64,000 nt of DNA from Candidatus Magnetominusculus dajiuhuensis. Its GTDB lineage: Bacteria > Nitrospirota > Thermodesulfovibrionia > Thermodesulfovibrionales > Magnetobacteriaceae. A program made the position numbers and the translations under genes. The stretch is from contig JADFXP010000003.1 of the NCBI GenBank assembly GCA_015233465.1, positions 116,473 through 180,472 of the forward strand. The letters run 5' to 3'. The notes beneath the pieces are model-generated. The model saw nothing but the letters and a program-made list of their open reading frames with translations, was not told the DNA's origin and did no database searches. The stretch's first letter is position 1, and each line of letters starts with the position of its first letter. This document shows positions 45,323 to 54,692 of this stretch, piece after piece.

Positions 45323-46246
45323 ATGAAAAATTTATGTCCAATATGTAATAGCCAAAATTATGATTTTCTCTGCTTGTATAAGGGTAAGAATGAGATATTT
45401 ACTAACAAAAATCTTATTAAATGCAGGGATTGTTCATGCGTGTATATATCGCCAATGATAGAAGAAGATGACCTTAATAAATATAATCAATTTTATCAGC
45501 AGCAAAACATTCAAAGTTTTAATCAATCTTCACAACAGTTTTCTTATCATCAATCAAAGGCAAGGATTGATTATATTACAGGAATTATAGGCTCTCTAAA
45601 AGGTAAAGATATCTTAGATGTTGGAGCTTCTTATGGGTATATATATGATGTTGTTTCAGATATATATTCTAATGATATTAATTATACAGCAATAGAATTG
45701 GATATTTCACAGCTTGATTATTTAAAGAAAAAAAGTATTGAAGCATTTTCGCAGCTAAGCGAACTACCTAAAAGACAATATGATTTAATTATACTGTCCC
45801 ATATAATAGAACATTTAAATAATCCAATTGATATGATTAACCTTCTAAAAAGATTTCTTAAAAAAGATGGATATATTTATATAGAAGTACCAAATAGCGA
45901 TTACTTATATAAAGAGATATTTGAGTCCCATATAATATTTTTTAATATAACCAGCATTAATGAATTGTTTAAAATATCAAATTTAATACTAATGGATATT
46001 GGGTGTTTTGGGATACAAATTCATCAATTAAAACAGAAACCACTTGAGAAAATATTAAGGAAAGTTAAGCATTTTATAAGAAATAAACTTATCCCAGATG
46101 TGTTTATGGCGCTTATTCGTAAAAGAATTGTTAAAGAAAAAAATATCATAGATTATGATGAGGTATTTAAACTGCGAGTAAGCGGCGATAATAGACAATG
46201 GATAAGGGCAATCGCTAGATTGAACGATGTAGAAAATGAAAAGTAA
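45323..46246 (+). CDS. Class I SAM methyltransferase with N-terminal zinc-binding Cys pairs
   Basis: 307 residues. Residues C5, C8, C34 and C37 (CPIC, CRDC) form a zinc-type site; motif I is ILDVGASYGYIYDVV, followed by ILSHIIEHL and FLKKDGYIYIEVPN. Methyltransferases of this form with the Cys4 head are common in polysaccharide loci. It overlaps the next methyltransferase gene by 11 bases. Confidence 0.83.
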   Translation: MKNLCPICNSQNYDFLCLYKGKNEIFTNKNLIKCRDCSCVYISPMIEEDDLNKYNQFYQQQNIQSFNQSSQQFSYHQSKARIDYITGIIGSLKGKDILDVGASYGYIYDVVSDIYSNDINYTAIELDISQLDYLKKKSIEAFSQLSELPKRQYDLIILSHIIEHLNNPIDMINLLKRFLKKDGYIYIEVPNSDYLYKEIFESHIIFFNITSINELFKISNLILMDIGCFGIQIHQLKQKPLEKILRKVKHFIRNKLIPDVFMALIRKRIVKEKNIIDYDEVFKLRVSGDNRQWIRAIARLNDVENEK

Positions 46247-47120
46247 ATATAAAATGTTTAAAATACATTTTGATAGATTATTTAATATAGATATTGGGGC
46301 TATTTTACGATTGATATGTGAAATTTCTATAAGACTAACAGTATTTCTTAATAATCAAGATAAAATGATTAAGAGACTGCGAGAGATCGTTTCAGATGTT
46401 TCAAAGCAATATTTTTTACCAATGATTATTGATGATTACTGGGATTTGAAGATGAGGGCATTACATGCGTTTCAGTGTCTTATGATGCTTTCAGTTATTA
46501 AAACCTTAAATAAAAAACGATTAACCGTAGTAGATATAGGAGATTCATCAGGCACTCATATGCGTTATCTCAAAGGACTAGCAGGAAATGAGTATGAAAT
46601 AAATACTATCAGCGTAAATTTAGATGCAAGGGCAATTGAAAAAATCAAGGCGCAAGGTCAAGAGGCTATATTATGCCGAGCAGAAGACATTGATCTAAAA
46701 GACAGGACAATTGATCTTTATACATCATTTGAAATGCTTGAACACCTTCATAATCCAGCAATTTTTTTGTATAGTTTAGCAAAACGTGGGAAATGTGATG
46801 TTTTATTACTTACAATACCTTATCTGCGAAGGAGCAGGGTAGGACTTCATTATATCAGGAATGGGGATTTATATAAAAATCGCTTTGCTGAAGATGTTCA
46901 TGTTTTTGAACTTTCTCCAGAAGATTGGACGCTGCTTTTTAGACATTCAGGCTGGATAGTTCAATATTCTGAGATTTATCTTCAATATCCAAAAGGAATA
47001 CCAATTTTAAGTTCAATCCTTGCAGCATTTTGGAGAAAAATTGATTACGAAGGATTTTGGGGTGTTATACTTAAAAGAGATACAAGCGTATCTGATTGTT
47101 ATTTAGATTGGGAACAATAA
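46236..47120 (+). CDS. SAM methyltransferase-like protein
   Basis: 294 residues. VVDIGDSSGTHMRYL is a motif I-type glycine loop, DLYTSFEMLEHLHNPA the acidic-aromatic block after the third strand, and VLLLTIPYLRRSR a later strand. The N-terminal ~90 residues are helical and basic. The fold assignment is fair; the substrate is unknown. Together with its overlapping neighbour and the gene at 26883 it makes three methyltransferases in the locus. Confidence 0.68.
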   Translation: MKSKYKMFKIHFDRLFNIDIGAILRLICEISIRLTVFLNNQDKMIKRLREIVSDVSKQYFLPMIIDDYWDLKMRALHAFQCLMMLSVIKTLNKKRLTVVDIGDSSGTHMRYLKGLAGNEYEINTISVNLDARAIEKIKAQGQEAILCRAEDIDLKDRTIDLYTSFEMLEHLHNPAIFLYSLAKRGKCDVLLLTIPYLRRSRVGLHYIRNGDLYKNRFAEDVHVFELSPEDWTLLFRHSGWIVQYSEIYLQYPKGIPILSSILAAFWRKIDYEGFWGVILKRDTSVSDCYLDWEQ

Positions 47121-47137
47121 ATCAAAGGAGATATAAA

Positions 47138-48043
47138 ATGTCAGTAAATAAGATAGCTATAACAACAACATCATTTGCAAAATTTGACTCTAAGCCGATT
47201 GATCTTTTAAAAGAAAAGGGATTTGAAATAATTACAAATCCCTATAAAAGAGAAATAAAGGGTAATGAAATTATAGAAATCTGTAAGGGCTGTATTGGCA
47301 TTGTGGCAGGTACTGAAAAATATGAAAGGGAGATTTTAAATCAGCTTACAGGTTTAAAGGTTATTTCACGCTGCGGCGTAGGTATGGATAATGTTGATAT
47401 TGTTACAGCAAATGGACTTGGAATTACCGTAGTAAACACACCGTTTGGCCCTACTTTAGCTGTTTCAGAATTAACCGTAGGTTTGATTCTCAATCTATTA
47501 AGAAAGATTAATCAAATGGATAGAGACATCCGAGCAGGTAAGTGGGAAAAACTGATGGGTAATCTCTTAAATAAAAAGAAGGTAGGTATTATTGGTTTTG
47601 GACGAATTGGTCAAAAGACTGCTGAACTACTAAATGTCTTTGGCGTTGAGATTGGATATTATGATATTGAGGATAAAAAAACAACCGCCAAAAAGATGGA
47701 ATTAAATGCACTATTAGGTTGGGCTGATATTATAGTTCTGCATTTATCTGCTTCAAAAGGAAAGGTATTGATTGGTAAAGAAGAGATAGATATGTTAAAA
47801 TCTGGAAGTATATTTATAAATGTCTCACGCGGAGGCGTTGCCTCTGAACAGCCGTTATTTGAAGCCCTTAAAAATGGCAAGATAGGTGGAGCAGCCCTTG
47901 ATGTATATGAAAAAGAGCCATATATTGGCAGATTTACTGAATTGGATAATGTAATACTTACTCCTCATATAGGTTCTTATGCTAAGGAGGCAAGGATAGA
48001 GATGGAGACTCAATCTGTGTTAAATCTGCTTGAAAGACTTTAA
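47138..48043 (+). CDS. D-2-hydroxyacid dehydrogenase (phosphoglycerate dehydrogenase-like)
   Basis: 301 residues from the ATG at 47138, chosen over an upstream frame start because AAAGGAG precedes it. SRCGVGMDNVDI, VGIIGFGRIGQKTAELL (NAD loop), LSASKGKVLIG, INVSRGGVASEQPLF, and TPHIGSYAKEA with the catalytic histidine are all intact. This short form lacks the ACT domain of SerA. It may produce or consume a hydroxy or keto acid used in the acyl modules, or act on a sugar acid. No operon partner decides this. Confidence 0.83.
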   Translation: MSVNKIAITTTSFAKFDSKPIDLLKEKGFEIITNPYKREIKGNEIIEICKGCIGIVAGTEKYEREILNQLTGLKVISRCGVGMDNVDIVTANGLGITVVNTPFGPTLAVSELTVGLILNLLRKINQMDRDIRAGKWEKLMGNLLNKKKVGIIGFGRIGQKTAELLNVFGVEIGYYDIEDKKTTAKKMELNALLGWADIIVLHLSASKGKVLIGKEEIDMLKSGSIFINVSRGGVASEQPLFEALKNGKIGGAALDVYEKEPYIGRFTELDNVILTPHIGSYAKEARIEMETQSVLNLLERL

Positions 48044-48050
48044 TTAGATT

Positions 48051-48767
48051 ATGAATCAAATAAAATTTGCAAATATTGATTTTAAGGGGCTGACTAAAGA
48101 GATTCTTCTAAAGGAAACCCTTGAACTAAAGATAATTATAACAGCAAGCGCTGATCATATTGTCAGGGCAAATGAAGACAGTGATTATGGACGGCTGCTT
48201 TGTGAGAACTATACGACCTTTGACGGCCAAATACCTTATGTGTTTGCAAAGGTATTAAATACAGGCACAGCATTTGAAAAGGTATCTGGTTCTGATTTTG
48301 TATACGATATTTGTCAATATGCAGCCCTTAATAATTTAAGGGTATATTTACTTGGAGGATATGAGGATAGTAATAGAATTGCGGTTGAAATCATTCGTAA
48401 GAGATTTAATATTGAGGTAGAAGGTTTTAGCCCGAAAAATTTACCATATCCTTTTCCAGAGGGACATGATAAAGATATTTTAGATCGAATTAGTGATTTT
48501 AAGCCGTCATTTTTATTAGTAGGATTTGGAGCGCCGAAGCAGGAGAGATGGATAGATCAGCACAAGGACACTCTTTTGACATTTGGTGTTAAATGGGCGA
48601 TGGGGGTAGGGGGCACATTTGATTTTGTATCTGGAAAGATAAAGAGGGCGCCAGTATTTATTCAACGCGCAGGTTTAGAGGGCATATATCGTTTGATTGC
48701 TGAACCAAAGATTTTTAGAGCACAGAGGTTATTAAGAAGTTTCAGATTATTCAAATATCTTTTATAA
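48051..48767 (+). CDS. WecG/TagA/CpsF-family glycosyltransferase (GT26)
   Basis: 238 residues. TASADHIVRANEDSDYGRLL, FDGQIPYVFAK, GSDFVYDIC, VYLLGG, LLVGFGAPKQERWI and WAMGVGGTFDFVSGKIKRAP are the GT26 blocks. Members transfer a ManNAc-type sugar to an undecaprenyl-diphosphate-linked acceptor, the second step of a lipid-linked polymer. This links the locus to glycolipid assembly at the inner membrane and fits the PglK-like exporter. Confidence 0.88.
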   Translation: MNQIKFANIDFKGLTKEILLKETLELKIIITASADHIVRANEDSDYGRLLCENYTTFDGQIPYVFAKVLNTGTAFEKVSGSDFVYDICQYAALNNLRVYLLGGYEDSNRIAVEIIRKRFNIEVEGFSPKNLPYPFPEGHDKDILDRISDFKPSFLLVGFGAPKQERWIDQHKDTLLTFGVKWAMGVGGTFDFVSGKIKRAPVFIQRAGLEGIYRLIAEPKIFRAQRLLRSFRLFKYLL

Positions 48768-48773
48768 ATGGGT

Positions 48774-48834
48774 CAAGATTGGGGCAATAGCCCCAAACCC
48801 GATTAAATCCTTTGCGGGATTTTTAAGGGCTTAT
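48774..48834 (-). repeat. Palindromic dispersed repeat, copy B
   Basis: Intergenic, just after the GT26 gene. Its reverse complement matches 20416-20483 for about 56 bases with few differences, including the GGGG...CCCC hairpin and the CCCGCAAAGG core. This is the best pair of long copies in the window. Confidence 0.85.
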
Positions 48835-48838
48835 TGAT

Positions 48839-48861
48839 TAAACTTTTTACAAAAAAGTTTA
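48839..48861. terminator. Hairpin following repeat copy B
   Basis: TAAACTTTTT at 48839-48848 and AAAAAGTTTA at 48852-48861 form a perfect ten-base stem with a three-base loop. It carries only A and T apart from the C/G pair and lacks a T-run on the + side, so it is at best a weak terminator. It could equally be part of the repeat unit. Confidence 0.35.
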
Positions 48862-48891
48862 CAAAAAGGCCTTAAAGAAAAGGACACTAAA

Positions 48892-49950
48892 ATGGAAAAG
48901 AGCGCATTAATAACAGGTGTAACTGGTCAAGATGGCGCATATTTATCGAGGCTGTTATTGAATAAGGGGTACAAGGTATATGGAACGTACAGGAGGAGTT
49001 CTACGCCTAATTTTTGGAGGCCTCAGGCGCTTGGGATATTTGATCAGATAAGGTTGATACCGTCTGATTTAACGGATCATGCTTCATTGCTTGAGGCGAT
49101 CACGTTATCGCAGCCTGATGAGATATACAATTTAGCAGCGCAGAGTTTTGTAGGGGCATCTTTTGAGCAGCCGCTGATGTCTACTGATGTAAATAGTCTT
49201 GGGGTAACACGTATGCTTGAGGCGATAAGGCTGCTTAATCCGAAGATAAAGTTATATCAGGCATCAACGTCAGAGATGTTTGGAAATGTAACGCAAGATC
49301 AATTGCCTATAAATGAAGACACGCCGATGATACCTTGTTCTCCGTATGCTTGCGCAAAGTTGTATGGGTATCATATAGTAAAGATATATCGTGAGGCATA
49401 TGGGTTATTTGCGTGTAATGGGATATTATTTAATCATGAATCACCATTGCGTGGGATTGAGTTTATAACGAGGAAGATTTCCAATGCAGTTGCGAAGATT
49501 GTAACTGGAATGGAGAAAAAGATACATCTGGGGAATATAGATTCAAGGAGGGATTGGGGATATGCAGAGGAGTATGTGGATGCTATGTGGCGGATGATGC
49601 AGCTTGATGCGCCGCAGGATATAATAATAGCCACAGGCAAGGCATATTCAGTAAGGGAATTGATAATAGAGGCATTTAAGTGTGTTGATATAGAAAATTG
49701 GGAAGATTATATAGAGATTGATAAAAAACACATGAGGCCTATGGATGTAAATGTGTTGATAGGGGATCCGTCAAAGGCTAAGAGATTGATAGGATGGGAG
49801 CCTAAGATGGGATTTAGCGAGCTGGTAAGTTTGATGGTAAAAGAGGATTTAAATAAATGGAGACGTTATATCGGAGGAGAGATATTTCCGTGGGACGCTC
49901 CAAATTATCCAACTGAGACAACTATTTTAACAAGGGCATTAAAGATGTGA
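48892..49950 (+). CDS. gmd: GDP-mannose 4,6-dehydratase
   Basis: 352 residues, the family's length. GVTGQDGAYLS (9-19), YGTYRRSS, DLTDHASL, YNLAAQSFVGASF, SPYACAKLYGYHIVK (YxxxK) and FNHESPLRG are diagnostic for Gmd. It turns GDP-mannose into GDP-4-keto-6-deoxymannose, the precursor of fucose, rhamnose or perosamine. No reductase or aminotransferase clearly dedicated to that product is adjacent; the epimerase at 52647 or the aminotransferases in the locus could follow it. Codons end in G more often than in neighbouring genes, which may mark a later arrival. Confidence 0.92.
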   Translation: MEKSALITGVTGQDGAYLSRLLLNKGYKVYGTYRRSSTPNFWRPQALGIFDQIRLIPSDLTDHASLLEAITLSQPDEIYNLAAQSFVGASFEQPLMSTDVNSLGVTRMLEAIRLLNPKIKLYQASTSEMFGNVTQDQLPINEDTPMIPCSPYACAKLYGYHIVKIYREAYGLFACNGILFNHESPLRGIEFITRKISNAVAKIVTGMEKKIHLGNIDSRRDWGYAEEYVDAMWRMMQLDAPQDIIIATGKAYSVRELIIEAFKCVDIENWEDYIEIDKKHMRPMDVNVLIGDPSKAKRLIGWEPKMGFSELVSLMVKEDLNKWRRYIGGEIFPWDAPNYPTETTILTRALKM

Positions 49951-49954
49951 GATA

Positions 49955-50656
49955 ATGTTTAATTCAATAATAAAATTTCTTTTTGAATCCGTAAAAAACC
50001 TGCTGCCGTTAATAGCAGTGATATTATTTTTCCAATTTTTGGTTTTAAGGGCTCAGATACCAAACCTTAAAAATGTAATAATTGGATTAATATTTACTGC
50101 AATAGGGCTAATTATATTAATACAGGGGCTTGAAATAGGGCTTTTCCCGATGGGTGAGAACTTAGGGATACTCTTTGCGCAAAAAGGGAGTATAATTTGG
50201 ACAATTATATTTGCCATATGCCTTGGATATGCGTCAACATTAGCAGAACCTTCATTGATAGTGGTATCATTAAAGGCAGAGGAGATATCACAAGGTATAA
50301 TATCTCAATGGGGATTAAGAAATGCTGTGGCAATTGGAGTGGCTTTAGGCATTTCATTTGGTATAATAAGGATAATATTAAATATATCATTATCTTGGTC
50401 TTTATTAATAGGATATATAGTTATAATAATATTAACAAAGATTGCGCCTCAAAATATAATAGGGCTAGCCTATGATTGCGGAGGTATTATAGCTGGTCCT
50501 GTAACAGCGACTTTAGTAACCGCTTTGGGTATTGGAATCTCAAGTTCTATCTCTGGATGTGATCCTTATATTGACGGCTTTGGGTTAATAGGTTTTGTTG
50601 CAATGTTTTCTACTATCTCGGTACTATCATTTAGCGTATTTGCAAGATATTTTTAA
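49955..50656 (+). CDS. DUF1538 integral membrane protein
   Basis: 233 residues with about seven membrane helices. LGYASTLAEPSLIVVS and GISSSISGCDPYIDGFGLIGF are conserved blocks of DUF1538. Members usually come as two copies, fused or adjacent; here there is one, and a P-II-like gene follows after 11 bases. A transport role under P-II control has been proposed for such pairs, but the substrate is not shown by the sequence. Its place in a glycan locus is unusual. Confidence 0.72.
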   Translation: MFNSIIKFLFESVKNLLPLIAVILFFQFLVLRAQIPNLKNVIIGLIFTAIGLIILIQGLEIGLFPMGENLGILFAQKGSIIWTIIFAICLGYASTLAEPSLIVVSLKAEEISQGIISQWGLRNAVAIGVALGISFGIIRIILNISLSWSLLIGYIVIIILTKIAPQNIIGLAYDCGGIIAGPVTATLVTALGIGISSSISGCDPYIDGFGLIGFVAMFSTISVLSFSVFARYF

Positions 50657-50667
50657 AGGGAAAATAG

Positions 50668-51024
50668 GTGGAAAAAGAACTATTTAATAATCTAAGCGCA
50701 GAATTATCATTAATTGTAGCAATAGTAAATAGAGGTCAGGCAGATAAGGTAATAGAGGCGGCAAAAAAAGCTGGGGCATCAGGGGCAACAGCATTTTTTG
50801 CGCGAGGTGCAGGGGTTAAGGAGGCGCATACCTTTTTAGGGCTTACATTAGATTCCGCGCGCGAGATAGTATTATTTATAGTGATAGATGAAATTGCAGG
50901 CATTGTTATGGAGGCAATACATAAGGCTGGCAATTTTGATAAACATGGTTCAGGCATTGCCTTTAGTATGAAGGTCACAGGCACAACTGGTTTAGGCAAA
51001 CATGTTGAGCCTATTAAGAAATAG
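50668..51024 (+). CDS. P-II-like regulatory protein
   Basis: 118 residues. LIVAIVNRGQADKVIEAAKKAGASGATAFFARGAG resembles the P-II core (beta1-alpha1-T-loop region), with VTGTTGLG near the C-terminus. It starts with GTG at 50668 after GGGAAA. P-II proteins sense ATP/ADP or 2-oxoglutarate and control transporters; the partner here is the DUF1538 protein 11 bases upstream. The T-loop lacks the usual uridylylation tyrosine context, so regulation is likely by nucleotide binding. Confidence 0.75.
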   Translation: MEKELFNNLSAELSLIVAIVNRGQADKVIEAAKKAGASGATAFFARGAGVKEAHTFLGLTLDSAREIVLFIVIDEIAGIVMEAIHKAGNFDKHGSGIAFSMKVTGTTGLGKHVEPIKK

Positions 51025-51030
51025 AAAATA

Positions 51031-52635
51031 ATGAAAATAATCTTTGTTTGTCTTGGAAGCGACTTAAATGCAATAGGCTTTAGAAAGATGGCATCACTTG
51101 CGAAGTCTATTCATGATAATATTGAGGTCTGTTATATTGTGCCTCATAATAGATTATCTTTGACCAGTATCTTGTTTAAACAGGTAAGTAAAGAAAGTAA
51201 TAAGTATGAATCAGTTGAGATGATAAATAAAATTGCTCAATCTTTGGCAAGATCAGAGATGGTCTGTATTTCATCTATGACGCTTTTTTCAGAGTACACA
51301 AAGAAGATAATTAAAGCGATTCGTATTATTAATCCAAAAATCTATATTGTATGGGGTGGTATTCATCCAATCGTATATCCTGAAGACGCAATTATCTCTG
51401 CTGATGCAATATGTACTGGAGAGGGTGAGAATGCCTTTAGAGAGTTTTTAACACTATATAAAAATAATGAAGATTTTTCAAATGTAAGGAATTTCTGGTT
51501 TAATATAAATGGTCAGATTAAGAAAAATATCTTTTCCCCTCTGCAAAGCCCAGCAGAAATGGAACAATTCCCCTTTCCGTTATACGGAGAAGGAGAGCAG
51601 ATATTTACACAAAAATCAGGTTTTATACCACTTCAGATCTCTGATTACTTATCAATAAATAATCTTTCATATAGGACTGTGTGGTCAATTGGATGTCCAA
51701 ATAAATGTATTTATTGCAGTAATTCAAAGTTTTTGAATAATGATATTAATTATAGCAAGATAAGGTATCCGTCTGTTGATTACATCATTAAAGAGATAAA
51801 AAATGCCATTAGAATTCATCCTCATATATCAAATGTATGCTTTGCTGATGATAGTTTTATGACGATTCCCTTAAATGTAATAGAGGAATTTGCTAAACAA
51901 TGGAAGGAACAAATTAATATTCCTTTTTATGTAGGAGGGTTGTTTCCCATTCATGTAAATAGAGACAAGATAGAGGTACTGCTATGGGCAGGAATGAATC
52001 GAGTAAGGATGGGGATTCAGAGCGGAAGTGACAGGATTCTCAAATTTTATAAAAGACCTAATCCGCCGGGTTCAATAAAGAAAGCAGTTATAATATTAGG
52101 CGATTACACAAAATACATGATTCCTCCAGCTTATGATATTATAGTAGATAATCCAATTGAAGAAACTAAGGACTTAATAGATACGCTTAAATTGATGTAT
52201 GAAATGCCAAGACCATATACCTTTCAAGTATATTCACTGGCAATAATGCCAAATACTGAATTATCGGAAGAATTTACAAGGTTAGGGATTAAATGTAAGA
52301 CCATAGATCAAGGTTATCAAGCGGTATTTCCAATAATCTCTAATATACTAATTTATCTGATGCCTATTATAAAACCGCCAAGGGCTTTATTTAATTTTCT
52401 ATTGAAATACGTTAAGCCGTGTTCTGTGCCGCAGGCTAAATTTCCGATATTATTGTTTATAGTAAGGGCATTATTTTTTATTGACAGAGGAATTGCTCAT
52501 CTGAGATTTATGGATTTTTCCCTTATGCAGGGTCAAATAGGTTATATATTATGGAAGTTAGGTATTATAGGATTTTATCATAAAAGATTTTTTAAATCAC
52601 GTCCAATCCCTAATACAGTTAAAATAAAGGTTTAA
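51031..52635 (+). CDS. B12-binding-domain radical SAM protein
   Basis: 534 residues. An N-terminal cobalamin domain (IYIVWGGIHPIVYPEDA, CTGEGENAFREF) is followed by the radical SAM motif GCPNKCIYC with ligands C222, C226 and C229, ADDSF and MGIQSGSDRIL. The C-terminal ~130 residues are hydrophobic-rich in places (LIYLMPIIKPPRALFNFLL), hinting at membrane contact. The locus has four such proteins. Substrate unknown. Confidence 0.85.
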   Translation: MKIIFVCLGSDLNAIGFRKMASLAKSIHDNIEVCYIVPHNRLSLTSILFKQVSKESNKYESVEMINKIAQSLARSEMVCISSMTLFSEYTKKIIKAIRIINPKIYIVWGGIHPIVYPEDAIISADAICTGEGENAFREFLTLYKNNEDFSNVRNFWFNINGQIKKNIFSPLQSPAEMEQFPFPLYGEGEQIFTQKSGFIPLQISDYLSINNLSYRTVWSIGCPNKCIYCSNSKFLNNDINYSKIRYPSVDYIIKEIKNAIRIHPHISNVCFADDSFMTIPLNVIEEFAKQWKEQINIPFYVGGLFPIHVNRDKIEVLLWAGMNRVRMGIQSGSDRILKFYKRPNPPGSIKKAVIILGDYTKYMIPPAYDIIVDNPIEETKDLIDTLKLMYEMPRPYTFQVYSLAIMPNTELSEEFTRLGIKCKTIDQGYQAVFPIISNILIYLMPIIKPPRALFNFLLKYVKPCSVPQAKFPILLFIVRALFFIDRGIAHLRFMDFSLMQGQIGYILWKLGIIGFYHKRFFKSRPIPNTVKIKV

Positions 52636-52646
52636 ATATAATAAAT

Positions 52647-53552
52647 ATGAAAAAGGTATTAATAACAGGCGCAAATGGGTTTATAGGTAATGCCCTTACA
52701 AAAAGGCTGATACAAAAAGGATTAGACGTAACTGCTATTGATCTATCATGTCCAATTGGAGATGACCCGCATAATATTCAGGTATGTGATATCACAAAGC
52801 CTAATTCAATTGATCGGTTTCTTAATATTGGTTCAGTAATATTCCACATGGCTGCAAGTGCAGATGTTGGACGTTCTGTGAGAAATCCTGTGCAAGATTA
52901 TAATATTAATCTATTGGGATTTTTGCATGTATTAGAATCAGCAAGGATTCATAATTGCAGAGTAATATTCCCTTCAACTGCATCAATATTTGATCCTGAA
53001 AATCCCCTGCCAGTAACTGAAAGGTCTTATGTATTACCAAGTTCGCCGTATGGCGCGTCAAAGGCTGCGGGTGAGGCATATTGCAGGGCATATTTTAATA
53101 GTTATGGTCTTGATACAAGGATTGCAAGGATGTTTAGCGTTTATGGAGTAGGGATGAATCGTTTTGCAATATATGATATGGTAAAAAAGATTCAGAAAAA
53201 TTCCAAGGAACTTTCAATCTTTGGCGACGGTAATCAGATAAGGGATTATTTATATATAGATGACGTTGTAACTGGTTTAATCAAGATAGCAGAAAACGGA
53301 AGCCCAGGCGAGGATTATAACCTTGCAAGCGGTAATCCAGTAAAGATAATGGATCTGGCTAAGATGATAGCATCTATAATGGGCTGTCCTGAAATAAAGA
53401 TTGTCCCAAGCGGTGAATTTATACAGGGAGAAACGCCTCGTTGGTATGGCGATATCTCAAAGATCAAAAAGATTGGTTTTGTTCCAATGATAGCCTTTGA
53501 AGACGGTTTAAAAAAGACCATAGATTGGCTCATGACAGCGGAAAATAATTGA
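52647..53552 (+). CDS. NAD-dependent nucleotide-sugar epimerase (GalE-like SDR)
   Basis: 301 residues. ITGANGFIGNAL (6-17), FHMAASADVGRSV, FPSTASIF, SSPYGASKAAGEAY (YxxxK), RDYLYIDDVV and YNLASGNPV are the extended SDR motifs. Its family epimerises or dehydrates UDP- or GDP-hexoses. Given Gmd at 48892 it might act on a GDP-6-deoxyhexose, but a UDP-sugar is equally possible. Confidence 0.83.
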   Translation: MKKVLITGANGFIGNALTKRLIQKGLDVTAIDLSCPIGDDPHNIQVCDITKPNSIDRFLNIGSVIFHMAASADVGRSVRNPVQDYNINLLGFLHVLESARIHNCRVIFPSTASIFDPENPLPVTERSYVLPSSPYGASKAAGEAYCRAYFNSYGLDTRIARMFSVYGVGMNRFAIYDMVKKIQKNSKELSIFGDGNQIRDYLYIDDVVTGLIKIAENGSPGEDYNLASGNPVKIMDLAKMIASIMGCPEIKIVPSGEFIQGETPRWYGDISKIKKIGFVPMIAFEDGLKKTIDWLMTAENN

Positions 53553-53554
53553 CA

Positions 53555-54673
53555 ATGAAGGTACTTGTTGCAAATCGTTATTTCTACCCTTATCTGGGAG
53601 GAGTAGAATTTCATATAATGAACATGGCATTTAAGTTGATTGAGCAAGGATGCGATGTAACGGTTGTATGTCTTCCTTATAAGGCAAGTTCTGGGAGCGA
53701 TGAGTTTAATGGCATAAAGATAAGACGAATAAATCATACCCATGAACTTTTTAAAGTAGTTAGAGAGGGATTTGATATATGTCATGTTCATATGCCAAGA
53801 AATATGTTTTCATTTACAGCGCTAGTTGCTGCGAAATTGTCGGGCATTGCAACTGTATTTAGTCCGCATTGTTTTTATCCTGGAGGGTCTTTGTTAAAGC
53901 GGGCAGGGAAAGAGGCATGTGATCAGACCTTAACTCCAATGATGTTTAGGCTTGCAGATAGGACTATATATTCAAGCAAGTCTGACCTTGATGATGCTCT
54001 AAAGAGGGGACTGCAAAAGGAAAGGGCAGTAAAGATACCAAACAGCGTTTTTTGTAAGGAATTATCTCAGGTTCCAATTAAAGATATTAGAAAGAAATAT
54101 GGTTTAAACAGGCCGTTTATCCTGCATGTAGGAAGGTTTGATTGGGTAAAGAATGTAGATTTTATAATAAAGGCGCATAAGGGATTTATAGAGACTCATG
54201 ATTTATTGATGATAGGGCAGGATGGCGGTGAATTAAATACTGCGCGTCAATTAGTAAATGAGTTAGGGATGAATAATTATATAAAGATAATAGAGCGGGC
54301 TCCATTTCCAGATATTTGTTCAGCTTATTCGTTAGCGGATGTAACGGTGTTAGCCTCAACGTACGAGGGTTTTCCAACGGTATTGTTAGAGGCGTTATAT
54401 TTTGGAAGCCCAGTTGTATCAAGTGATGTAGGGGGGGTGCCGCATATGTTATGTGATATTGATTATGGTCATTGTTATGAGGTAAAGGATATGACGCAGT
54501 ATATTAAGACATTAAAAGAGACTATTAGTCGGGGACGAACAGCCGCAAAGGCAGGTCATGATTTTATAAAAGAATGTTATTCATGGGAGGTAAATGGTCC
54601 TGCTATGTATAAGTTGTACTCTGAGTTAATTAATAATGGGTTCAAAGGGACAAGTCCCTTTGCGGGAGCTTGA
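53555..54673 (+). CDS. GT4-family glycosyltransferase
   Basis: 372 residues from the ATG at 53555; a TTG at 53549 would overlap the preceding stop. NRYFYPYLGGVEFHIMNMA, FSPHCFYPGG, KIPNSVF, LHVGRFDWVKNVD, IIERAPFPDI and ASTYEGFPTVLLEALYFGSPVVSSDVGG are GT4 motifs; the EGFPTVLLEA block holds the donor-binding glutamates. The last residues (NNGFKGTSPFAGA) are encoded by a dispersed palindromic repeat, which also supplies the stop. It is the last gene of the glycan locus. Confidence 0.88.
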   Translation: MKVLVANRYFYPYLGGVEFHIMNMAFKLIEQGCDVTVVCLPYKASSGSDEFNGIKIRRINHTHELFKVVREGFDICHVHMPRNMFSFTALVAAKLSGIATVFSPHCFYPGGSLLKRAGKEACDQTLTPMMFRLADRTIYSSKSDLDDALKRGLQKERAVKIPNSVFCKELSQVPIKDIRKKYGLNRPFILHVGRFDWVKNVDFIIKAHKGFIETHDLLMIGQDGGELNTARQLVNELGMNNYIKIIERAPFPDICSAYSLADVTVLASTYEGFPTVLLEALYFGSPVVSSDVGGVPHMLCDIDYGHCYEVKDMTQYIKTLKETISRGRTAAKAGHDFIKECYSWEVNGPAMYKLYSELINNGFKGTSPFAGA

Positions 54674-54690
54674 GGGCAGAGTCCTCAAAA
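54638..54690 (-). repeat. Palindromic dispersed repeat, copy C (overlaps GT4 3' end)
   Basis: Two hairpins, AAAGGGAC-AA-GTCCCTTT and TTGAGGGC-AGA-GTCCTCAA, flank a GCGGGAGC spacer. In reverse complement it carries ACTCTGCCCT, the CCCGCAAAGGGA core and TTGAACCC, shared with copy A. It encodes the GT4 tail and reaches to three bases before the MazG-like start. Confidence 0.8.
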
Positions 54691-54692
54691 TA

